Shown here: piece after piece, positions 9,364 through 17,422 of the stretch
How the letters are laid out: each line of letters begins with the position of its first letter
Numbering within the stretch: position 1 is the stretch's first letter
Source of the DNA: Planctomycetota bacterium
GTDB taxonomy: Bacteria; Planctomycetota; Phycisphaerae; Phycisphaerales; SM1A02
Length of the DNA stretch: 64,000 nt
Reading direction: 5' to 3'
NCBI GenBank assembly: GCA_016872835.1
Contig: VGYX01000012.1
Coordinates: 27,065 to 91,064 of the forward strand
Program-made: the position numbers and the translations under genes
Notes under the pieces: model-generated
What the model was told of the DNA's origin: nothing
Seen by the model: only the letters and a program-made list of their open reading frames with translations
The model's database searches: none

Positions 9364-10347
9364 ATGGCAGGTCCGGTTCTCAAGCCCCAGCCCGCGCGGT
9401 CCGTCGAGTGCCTGATGGCGCTCGATGTGACGCCGTTGCTGCCGGTCGAGATTCCCGGAAGCGGCGCCACGATCTGGTGCAAGGCCGAGTATCTGCACCC
9501 TTCAGGCAGCACGAAGGACCGGATCGCCTGCCACATCCTGTCCAAGGCCGTGCGCGAGGGTCGGCTGCAGCCTGGCGCGGAAGTGGTCGAGGCGAGCAGC
9601 GGCTCCACCAGCATCGCGATGTCGATGGTGTGCGCGCGCCTGGGCCTTCGATTCCGCGCGTTCATGCCCGAGGGCGTCAGCCGCGAGCGATCCGTGATGA
9701 TCCGCGCCTACGGCGGCGAGGTGGAACTCACGCCACGAGCCGACGGCATCGTGGGCGCGCTCGAGGCCGCGCGCGCGTGGGCGCGTCGACACGGCAGCTT
9801 CGAGCCGCGTCAGTTCGAGAACCCGGACAACGCCGAGGCGCACCGTACGGGCACGGCCGCGGAGATCCTGCGGCAGATTCCGCAGGCCCGCGTGGACGCG
9901 TACGTCTCGGGCGTGGGCACCGGCGGCACGCTGGTGGGCATGCGACTGGGCTTCGCCGACGCGGGGCTTGCGCCGCACGCGTTCGCGGCGCGGCCGATCG
10001 CGGGATCCTCCGGTGTCTGCTGCGACTGCTTCGCCGCGGCCGAACAGTGCAGCTTCTCGGGGCGGATTCCCGGCGTTCTGGATGGCATGAGCCACCTTTA
10101 CAAGCCCGAGGCCTTCGAGCGCCTCGACGTGATCGAGGTGTCTGACGAGGAGGCGATGCGGCTCACGCGCGAGCTGATCCGCATGGGCCACCCGGTGGGG
10201 CCTAGCAGCGGCCTGAACATGGCCGCCGCGATCGAGGCCTCGCGACGGCTGCCGGCCGGCGCGATCATCGTGACCGTGCTGTGCGACCGCATGGAGCGCT
10301 ACTTCAGCACGGAACTCCTCGCAGGCTGGGTTGCCGCGCCTCGGTAG
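9364..10347 (+). CDS. PLP-dependent cysteine synthase family protein
   Basis: AEYLHPSGSTKDRIA, ASSGSTSIAMS, VSGVGTGGTLVG, GPSSGLN; ATG at 9364. Confidence 0.9.
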   Translation: MAGPVLKPQPARSVECLMALDVTPLLPVEIPGSGATIWCKAEYLHPSGSTKDRIACHILSKAVREGRLQPGAEVVEASSGSTSIAMSMVCARLGLRFRAFMPEGVSRERSVMIRAYGGEVELTPRADGIVGALEAARAWARRHGSFEPRQFENPDNAEAHRTGTAAEILRQIPQARVDAYVSGVGTGGTLVGMRLGFADAGLAPHAFAARPIAGSSGVCCDCFAAAEQCSFSGRIPGVLDGMSHLYKPEAFERLDVIEVSDEEAMRLTRELIRMGHPVGPSSGLNMAAAIEASRRLPAGAIIVTVLCDRMERYFSTELLAGWVAAPR

Positions 10348-10356
10348 ACTTTCGCG

Positions 10357-10665
10357 ATGAGCCACGGACACCAGCACGGCGGCGCGCCCGCCCCGCGGAA
10401 GATGGGATTCAAGCACGCGATCCGGTTGTTCCTGCTGAATGCGGTGCTGTATGGCGCGTGCGCCGCCTTCGCGGGCCTGATCGTGGGCGACTACCTGCCG
10501 GTCGAGGCACAAGGCCGCGTGATCCTGGCGTTCATGGCCGTGCCGCTGGCGATCGCGGTGGTCAGCACGGTCGCGCATCTGAAGGCGCACCAGTGGACAA
10601 GCGTGGATGACATGGCGGAGCGCTTCTCGCATCCGCACCAGCACGGCGATCGCCGCGGCTCCTGA
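10357..10665 (+). CDS. small His-rich-ended membrane protein
   Basis: MSHGHQHGG... two hydrophobic segments ...HPHQHGDRRGS; preceded by TAGACT-6nt-ATG. Confidence 0.6.
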   Translation: MSHGHQHGGAPAPRKMGFKHAIRLFLLNAVLYGACAAFAGLIVGDYLPVEAQGRVILAFMAVPLAIAVVSTVAHLKAHQWTSVDDMAERFSHPHQHGDRRGS

Positions 10666-10670
10666 CGCCC

Positions 10671-11606
10671 GTGTCGATCTCCCGTCGAGCCTTTCTTGCG
10701 GCGCTTGGCGTTGGCGCGGTGGCCGCCCGCGCGGCCGCGATGCAGGACGCCAAGCCGGCGGGTGGCGAATCGCCCGAGGAACTCGGCGCCCGCAAGCAGG
10801 CCGCGGCGGCCCCGAATCCGATCGGCGTGACGCAGCAGTCCTTCCAGCGCAAGTTCGGCGAGGGATGGAAGGTCGTGGACTTCCCCAAGTTCGTGAAGAC
10901 GCAGGTGGGGGTGTCGCTGGTGTCGTGGAGTGCGCCGCTGATGGGCGACACGGGTGCGCAGTCGATCGCCGCGCTGCGGGCCGCGATGGACGATGCGGGG
11001 GTGCGAAGCGTGCTGGTGGATCCGGCGTTCGGCGCCGGACTGGCGTCGGCCGACGGCGTGGCGCGTGCGTCGGCGGTGGAGCGGCTGAAGCCGTGGCTCG
11101 ACGTCACGCGCAGGCTCTCGGGCACCGGCGTGTCGCTTGATCTGCGCGGCGAGGGCGACATGGAGGTGCAGCGCGCGAACGCGATCGAAGGTCTGAAGCT
11201 GGTGCTGCCGGTGCTGAAGGCGGCGGGGCTGCAGGGGGTCGTGAAGTGCCTGGGCGGCTGCACCAGTCACGGACAGTTCCTCGCCTCGCTCATGCAGACC
11301 ATCCAGGATCCGGCGATCCGGCTGGAGCCGACCTTCGACAGTTGGCGCGTGAGCGCGACCGAGGAGTACCACCGTGTGCGTGGCACCGAGCTGCTGATGC
11401 CGTTCGCGTCGTGCGTGCTCGTCGATTGCGGCGAGTTCAAGCCGGATGGCGAGCCGGTGAACGTGCCGACCCGCTATCTGGTGCAGCGCATCCGCGCGGG
11501 CGGCTTCCGGGGACCGGCCATGATGCAGTTCAAGGGCGCGGGCGACGAGCTCGAGGGCACCCTGAAGATCAAGAAGCTCCTGATGAGGTATCCGTTCCGA
11601 CCATGA
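10671..11606 (+). CDS. Tat-exported protein, possibly sugar phosphate isomerase/epimerase-like TIM barrel
   Basis: SISRRAFLAALGVGAVAARAAA twin-arginine signal; 4-nt overlap with the next gene. Confidence 0.6.
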   Translation: MSISRRAFLAALGVGAVAARAAAMQDAKPAGGESPEELGARKQAAAAPNPIGVTQQSFQRKFGEGWKVVDFPKFVKTQVGVSLVSWSAPLMGDTGAQSIAALRAAMDDAGVRSVLVDPAFGAGLASADGVARASAVERLKPWLDVTRRLSGTGVSLDLRGEGDMEVQRANAIEGLKLVLPVLKAAGLQGVVKCLGGCTSHGQFLASLMQTIQDPAIRLEPTFDSWRVSATEEYHRVRGTELLMPFASCVLVDCGEFKPDGEPVNVPTRYLVQRIRAGGFRGPAMMQFKGAGDELEGTLKIKKLLMRYPFRP

Positions 11607-12679
11607 GTCCCTCCAAGTCCGGCATGTATCCCGCGGTCCCGGACCGCCCGCTCTCGGGCCTTCGTCGCAGCCGCGCCGTGCTCGTCACGGGCGCCGGCGG
11701 CGAGATGGGCCACTCGCTCATCGGTGCGTTGGCGGCGCGACCGGGCACCAGCGTGGTGGCGATGGACATCCGCGAACTCGACCACGAGGTGCGCGCAAAG
11801 TGCGAGAACGCCTTCGTGGGCGACGTGTGCGACGCGCAGCTGCTCGAGCGGTTGCTGGCCATGTACGAGGTGGACGAGGTGTTCCACTTGGCCGCGCTGC
11901 TGAGCACACGCGGCGAGTTCGCGCCCGAGACCGCGCACCAGGTGAACGTGGTAGGCACGCTGAACCTGCTCAAGCTCTCGGCGGAGCAGGCGCGCAGTCA
12001 TGGTCGGCGCGTGAAGTTCATCTTCCCCAGCTCGATCGCGGCGTACGGCATTCCAGATCTCGACACGAAGCGCAAGGCGGGTGCGGTGCGCGAGGACCAG
12101 TTCCTCGAGCCGCACACCATGTACGGGGTGAACAAGCTCGCGGGCGAGCACCTCGGACGCTACTACGAGAGCCACTACCGCAAGCTCGCGAAGGATCGCA
12201 TGGCCAGCCCGATCGACTTCCGCAGCATCCGCTTCCCTGGAATCATCAGCGCGGACACGCTGCCGAGCGGCGGCACGAGCGACTACGGGCCGGAGATGAT
12301 CCACGCGGCGGCGCAGGGCAACGCGTACGCGTGCTTCGTGCGGCGCGACACGCGCATTCCGTTCATGACCATGCCCGACGCGGTGGAGGCGATCCTGAAG
12401 CTTGCCGCGGCGCCGAAGGAGCGGCTGACGCGCTGCGTGTACAACGTGGCGGGATTCTCGCCGAGCGCGGGAGACTTCGAGCGACTGGTGCTGGCACGCT
12501 TCCCGAAGGCGCAGATCAGCTTCGAGCCGGACCTTGGTCGCCAGTCGATCGTGGACAGTTGGCCCGAGGATGTGAACGACTCGGCGGCGCGCGGCGACTG
12601 GGGCTGGAGCCCGAAGCATGACCTCGATCGCGCGTTCGACGAGTACCTGATGCCGCGCATCACTGCGCGGTACCGGTAA
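11603..12679 (+). CDS. tdh: L-threonine 3-dehydrogenase, SDR (epimerase-like) type
   Basis: VLVTGAGGEMG; HLAALLS; PSSIAAYG; EPHTMYGVNKLAGE; RFPGIIS...GGTSDY; YNVAGFSPS; DSWPEDVNDSAARGDWGWSPKHDLD match the SDR-type Tdh signature. Confidence 0.88.
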   Translation: MSPSKSGMYPAVPDRPLSGLRRSRAVLVTGAGGEMGHSLIGALAARPGTSVVAMDIRELDHEVRAKCENAFVGDVCDAQLLERLLAMYEVDEVFHLAALLSTRGEFAPETAHQVNVVGTLNLLKLSAEQARSHGRRVKFIFPSSIAAYGIPDLDTKRKAGAVREDQFLEPHTMYGVNKLAGEHLGRYYESHYRKLAKDRMASPIDFRSIRFPGIISADTLPSGGTSDYGPEMIHAAAQGNAYACFVRRDTRIPFMTMPDAVEAILKLAAAPKERLTRCVYNVAGFSPSAGDFERLVLARFPKAQISFEPDLGRQSIVDSWPEDVNDSAARGDWGWSPKHDLDRAFDEYLMPRITARYR

Positions 12680-12724
12680 CGAGGGTCAGAGGTCGTTTCC
12701 GACCATTTGGCGTAGCCTGAGCGA

Positions 12725-13825
12725 CTGCCGGGATCCGCGGGGACCATCGATCACTTTCCAAGCACCCACGCCACGTGGATCGCCAAGCGCGTCACGCTGG
12801 GCGTGGACGCAGACATTGCCCCGTCCATCGCGCAGGCGGCGCGAGCCGAGTTGAACGCGCACGTGATGTCACGCTGTTTCGAGCCGCTGCGCGCCTATGT
12901 GCAGGGCGGCGGCTGGCGCGGCTTCGGCGAGAGCGCGGACCTGGTGAACGGATTCTTCGCCAGTCGGCTGGACAAGCCCGACTATCTGCTGCAGTGGCGC
13001 GAGAGTGGGCTGCCGCTTCGACGCTGGCTGATGAACGGGCTGCTGCTGCACCTGCACGAACGTGCCCGCGCTGAGCGTCGTATGTTGCGGCGGGCTGAGC
13101 CTTGCGATCCGGGACCGCTTGAGCGTGTGGCAGGCGCGATGGATCACGCCCCCGAGGCCGAGCGCGCGATGGATCGCGCCTGGGCCGATGCCGTGGTGCA
13201 GGCGGCCGTGCGTGACACGGTGCAGGCGCTGGAGCAGTCTGGCCGCGCGCAGGCCTGGGCGACGTTCCGCCGCCACTTCGTGGAGGGCGCCGCACATGAC
13301 GCGATCGCGCGCGAGACGGGCGTTTCGGTGAAGGAGCTGAAGGCGCATGCGAAGCTCGTGCAGCGCGTGCGCGCGAGCTCAAGTTGCAACACGCAGGGCG
13401 CCCCCAAGTTCGGCGACTTCTTCGTCGACCTGCTCGATGCCGGCGAGATCCGTCAGGCCATCGCCACAACCCCCGGCAAGAGCTACCGACTCACATTCTG
13501 GCTCTCGGGCGATTGCGCCGGTGGCCCCGCCACGAAGCGCGTGACCGCTTCACTCGGCAGCGCCACGCAGAACTTCGACCACGCTTGCGTGGGAAGTGCC
13601 GTGCAGGCATGGCGAAGTTGCACACTTGAGTTCATCGCGAATTCCGCCATCACCAATCTGTCATTGAAGAGTCTGGCAGGGGGTTCCTCCAATGGACCCT
13701 TGGTCGACGGCGTCCGCGTGGAAGACATCAGCATCAGTTGTGCCGGTGACGTTGACGGCGACGGTGAAGTGACCGGCAGCGACATCGGTCTGGTGCTGCT
13801 GAATTTCGGTCCGTGTCCGCAGTGA
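12725..13825 (+). CDS. chimeric protein: N-terminal sigma-70/ECF-like domain fused to C-terminal DUF642-like secreted domain with dockerin-like repeat
   Basis: N-term ...LVNGFFASRLDKPDYLLQWRESGLPLRRWLMNGLLLHL...FVEGAAHDAIARETGVSVKELKAHAK; C-term GEIRQAIATTPGKSYRLTFWLSGDCAGGPATKRV...GPLVDGVRVEDISI...GDVDGDGEVTGSDIGLVLLNFGPC; listed GTG start 12803, but homologous-looking sequence extends in frame to CTG 12725. Confidence 0.65.
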   Translation: MPGSAGTIDHFPSTHATWIAKRVTLGVDADIAPSIAQAARAELNAHVMSRCFEPLRAYVQGGGWRGFGESADLVNGFFASRLDKPDYLLQWRESGLPLRRWLMNGLLLHLHERARAERRMLRRAEPCDPGPLERVAGAMDHAPEAERAMDRAWADAVVQAAVRDTVQALEQSGRAQAWATFRRHFVEGAAHDAIARETGVSVKELKAHAKLVQRVRASSSCNTQGAPKFGDFFVDLLDAGEIRQAIATTPGKSYRLTFWLSGDCAGGPATKRVTASLGSATQNFDHACVGSAVQAWRSCTLEFIANSAITNLSLKSLAGGSSNGPLVDGVRVEDISISCAGDVDGDGEVTGSDIGLVLLNFGPCPQ

Positions 13826-13831
13826 CGATCG

Positions 13832-13848
13832 AGACACTCCGTCTCGGA
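13832..13848 (+). terminator. short GC hairpin after 13825 stop (GAGAC-ACTCC-GTCTC), weak terminator candidate
   Basis: GAGACactccGTCTC immediately downstream of the stop codon; no clear T-tract. Confidence 0.35.
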
Positions 13849-13942
13849 GAACCCGATCGCGGTTCAGGCACATCCACGCGGGCCTGCTGAACTTGGCCGG
13901 CCGTCGCGGCATCGCGTCCAAATTGCGTCCACGCCGCATCTC

Positions 13943-13948
13943 TACACT
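13943..13948 (+). promoter_or_regulatory. putative -10 element of recC (TACACT-6nt-GTG)
   Basis: 6-nt spacing to the start codon. Confidence 0.45.
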
Positions 13949-13954
13949 GGCCGC

Positions 13955-16900
13955 GTGTCCGCGCCCCGTGGAGAAACCGGCGAATCCCGCGAATCCGTCG
14001 CGCACGGTCACCTGCGCATCGTGCGCGCCACGCGCGCAAGCGATCTCGCGGCGGATCTGGCTGCGCAGTTCGCGCCGGGTACCGCGCCCGAGCTCTGGAA
14101 AGAGTGTCTGGTCGTGGTGCAGGGCCCGGGCATGGCGCAATGGGTGCGTGCCGACATGGTCCGGAGGCTGGGCGCTTGGGGTGGCATGGACACGCCGTTC
14201 CTGCGCGAGTTCCTGCTGGGCTTGCCCGCGCGCGCCGGCCTGTGCGACCTCGTGCCTCGCGGTCGTCAGCCGCTGCAGGAACTCGGGTATCGGATCGCAG
14301 CCTGCGTGATGGAGACCGCCGCGGCGCGACCCACGCCGTTCGCCGACGCGATCGAGCCATTCCTGCGCATGTGCCGCAGCGAGTCCGGCGCGCTGCAGCC
14401 AGACGCGGCCATCACGTACGGACATGCGCTTGCCGAGGCGTTCGATCGTTACGAGATGGACCGTCCCGACCTCATCGAGGCCTGGCGCGCGAATCGCCCA
14501 TGGCGCGAAGCTTCGAAGGATTGGAACGAGCAGGCCGCCGCCACCGAGGCGTGGCAGCGCGCGCTCTGGAGCAGAGTGGTTCCAAACGCATGGACACCGC
14601 ATGTCGCGTGGTGCGCGCTTCGCAATCTGATCCATCGACTCGATGCGGGGGAGCTGCCGGGACGGCTGGCCGATCTTGGATTGGTGAGCGTGTTCGGCGT
14701 CTCCTCGCTGCCGCCACTCGCGTTGCATGCGCTTCGTGCGCTGGCCCGCCATCTGCCGGTGCATGTGCACATGCTGGTGCCGACGATCGCGTTCCAGTCG
14801 CGTGATCATGCGCGAAAGGCGCAGGTGGCGCGCGCGCTCGCGCAAGGGGTGGACACGGCGTCCGTGCAAGGCGCCGACGCTCCGCATCACCCGCTGTTGA
14901 CTTCGCTTGGTGGAGCCGCGGCGGCTGCCGCCACGGTCGTTGAAGGCATGGAGGCTGAGCTGATCGATCTGCCGCTCGAGCCGGCCGGCGAGTCCATGCT
15001 GCACGCGATGCAGGCGGCGCTGTGTCTCGACGAAGCACCCTCCCAGCACGCATGTGTGAAGGATGGCAGCGTGCGTGTGCATGGCGTGGCCTCGATCACG
15101 CGCATGGCCGAGATCGTTCACGACGAGATCCTGCATGGCTTCACCGACGTGCCGGGCCTTCGGCAGGAGGAGGTGCTGGTGCTTGCACCCGGTCTCGATT
15201 CGCTCGCGGGAACGCTGCAGGGGGTCGTCCGTGAGCGAGAGGCCGCGCACTCGGGCTCCGGAGGCATGTCGCTGCGCGTGTCCGACGTGGCGGGCGCAGA
15301 TCGCGCGCAGGTCGCCACCGCGATCCTTCGGCTGCTTGATCTCGCAAGCGAGGACCAGCCGATGGACCGCGTGCGCGCGCTGCTGCAGTCCGCGCCGTGC
15401 TGCGCGCGCGCCGAGGTCGAGCAGGCCCGAATGGAGTCGCTGCTCGACGCGATGGAGGAGGCCGGTGCGCGTCGCTTCCTCGATGCCTCCGCCCGTGCGC
15501 GTTGGCTGGGCGGCGATCATGCGGACGACGCGCTGCACACGCTGGAGTGGTCGATCGACCGGCTCGTGCTCGGTGCAGCCGCGGGTGCTTCGCCCGCCGC
15601 GCAGGCGCTGCATGGGAAGGTGCTGCCAAGCGGCATGATGGCGGCCCTCGAATCGGACACCATGCATCGCGCGCTTCGTCTGCTCGATGCCGTGGCCGAC
15701 CTTGCGCGCATGGTGCAGCGCGGGGATCACCCGATCGTGGCGTGGCACGCGGCGCTCGCGCAGGCGTGCGAGTCCATCCTGCCCGCGGCGGATCATGAAA
15801 CGTTCGGGCGGCAGCGCGATCAGGCGGACCGCGCGATGACACAGGTCGCGGACGCGGCGACTGCGGCGGGTCTCGGTGCCGTGCCGTGGCCGGTCGCGCG
15901 CGCGGAGTTCGAGTCGGCCTTGCGAGGGCTGGTGGAGGGCCGCTCCTTCGCCGCGGGTGGCGTGACGCTCGCGCGGCTCACGCCCATGCGCAGCGTTCCG
16001 GCGCGTCTTCTTGTGCTGGCGGGTCTCGATCACGGTGTCTTCCCGCGTGCCTCGCGACGCGATCCTCTGGACCTCTCGAAGCTCTGTCCGCGCGCCGGTG
16101 ATCGTGACGATCGCCTCGAAGATCAACTGCTGCTCCTCGAATCGCTGCATGCGGCGACCGAGCGACTGGTGATCGTGGTGCAGGACACCGTGGCTGGGTC
16201 CGGTCAGCCCGCGCCACTGAGTCCTGTGATCGAGGAAATGCTGGGTGCGATGGCGGCGCACGCGGGCATGGCCCCGGGCAAGGCGCGCGCGGAACTGCTT
16301 CTGCATCAGCCGACGCTGGGCGACCAACCTGAATCGTGGAGCGCGTCGGCCTTCGGCGGCTTCAGCGCGCAGTCGAGGGCGCGCGCACAGGCGATCGACC
16401 ACGCACGGCGTCAGGGGGCGGAGCGCGTCTTCGCGTCGTATCCGCATGGCGACGGTGCCGAGCCGTCCGCCACCATTCGATCGGTGGATGAAATCGCCGG
16501 CGTGCTTCGAAATCCCGCGCGGGCATGGCTGAAGGCGCAGGGGATCCGAGTGGCCGACCTCTCGCGAGAACTCGGCGAGCGCTGCGAGCCGATCGAGATC
16601 GACGCCTTGCAGGGATGGCATCTGGAGCAGCGCGCGCGCCGGGGTGTGCTGCTGGGCGAGGATCCGCAGGAGATCCTGCGACAGCTCCAACATGATGGAA
16701 GCCTGCCGCATGGGGCCGTGGGTGGGCGCGAGTGGCAGGAGGTCTGGTCGACGCAGGAGGCGATTCCTCTTCGATTGGCCGAGCAGCTCGGCATCTCCAC
16801 GTGCGAGCTGCACGTGGAGGCGCTTGCGTTCGAGGTGCCCGACATCGACCCCTCGCTGAGGGCCCGCACGCTCTGGGTTCCATCCTGTCGCACGCAGGTC

Positions 16901-17422
16901 CTGGTCACGCGCGCGGGGCGCGAGAAGGAATGGTTGCAGCTCTGGCCCGAGCATCTTGCGTTCGCGGCGGCGCATCCGGATGCGCGCATGATCCGCATCG
17001 ACCTGCCGAAGAATCGCCGCCATGCGGCCGTGGTGATTCCGCACGAGCCAGTGCCCGTGGAGTTGGCTCGAACAATCCTCATGGATGTGCGCGAGCTTGC
17101 GCAGCAGGCCCAGCGCAGGCTTCTCCCGATTCATGCGGAGCTGCTCTATCCGTTCCGAAGCAAGATCGGCGCATCCATCGAGGAGCAGATGGATTCGATG
17201 CGTCAGAAGCTGCTTGCCGAGAGGCCCGGTCATGCGTCGCCCGCGGCCGAGGCGTGGTTCCGGGCCGCCTGGCGCGGCCTCGACATGCTTCAGGTTGGTC
17301 GCGAGTCTGGCGCCCCGCAGATCGTGGGCGTGGAGCCGTCCTTCGATGGCGTCGCGTCGTGGCTGCATGCGCGAATGGACATGACGGGCTGGAAGGTGCG
17401 CTCGAAGAAGGGGTCCTCATGA
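13955..17422 (+). CDS. recC: exodeoxyribonuclease V subunit gamma (RecC)
   Basis: VVVQGPGMAQWVRADMVRRLG; VFGVSSLPPLALHALRALARHLPVHVHML; position upstream of recB/recD. Confidence 0.88.
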   Translation: MSAPRGETGESRESVAHGHLRIVRATRASDLAADLAAQFAPGTAPELWKECLVVVQGPGMAQWVRADMVRRLGAWGGMDTPFLREFLLGLPARAGLCDLVPRGRQPLQELGYRIAACVMETAAARPTPFADAIEPFLRMCRSESGALQPDAAITYGHALAEAFDRYEMDRPDLIEAWRANRPWREASKDWNEQAAATEAWQRALWSRVVPNAWTPHVAWCALRNLIHRLDAGELPGRLADLGLVSVFGVSSLPPLALHALRALARHLPVHVHMLVPTIAFQSRDHARKAQVARALAQGVDTASVQGADAPHHPLLTSLGGAAAAAATVVEGMEAELIDLPLEPAGESMLHAMQAALCLDEAPSQHACVKDGSVRVHGVASITRMAEIVHDEILHGFTDVPGLRQEEVLVLAPGLDSLAGTLQGVVREREAAHSGSGGMSLRVSDVAGADRAQVATAILRLLDLASEDQPMDRVRALLQSAPCCARAEVEQARMESLLDAMEEAGARRFLDASARARWLGGDHADDALHTLEWSIDRLVLGAAAGASPAAQALHGKVLPSGMMAALESDTMHRALRLLDAVADLARMVQRGDHPIVAWHAALAQACESILPAADHETFGRQRDQADRAMTQVADAATAAGLGAVPWPVARAEFESALRGLVEGRSFAAGGVTLARLTPMRSVPARLLVLAGLDHGVFPRASRRDPLDLSKLCPRAGDRDDRLEDQLLLLESLHAATERLVIVVQDTVAGSGQPAPLSPVIEEMLGAMAAHAGMAPGKARAELLLHQPTLGDQPESWSASAFGGFSAQSRARAQAIDHARRQGAERVFASYPHGDGAEPSATIRSVDEIAGVLRNPARAWLKAQGIRVADLSRELGERCEPIEIDALQGWHLEQRARRGVLLGEDPQEILRQLQHDGSLPHGAVGGREWQEVWSTQEAIPLRLAEQLGISTCELHVEALAFEVPDIDPSLRARTLWVPSCRTQVLVTRAGREKEWLQLWPEHLAFAAAHPDARMIRIDLPKNRRHAAVVIPHEPVPVELARTILMDVRELAQQAQRRLLPIHAELLYPFRSKIGASIEEQMDSMRQKLLAERPGHASPAAEAWFRAAWRGLDMLQVGRESGAPQIVGVEPSFDGVASWLHARMDMTGWKVRSKKGSS

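Noticed and set aside
13661-17368. 1235-aa minus-strand ORF opposite recC
   Set aside because: Arg/His-rich translation without domain signatures; shadow ORF caused by GC-rich codon usage of recC
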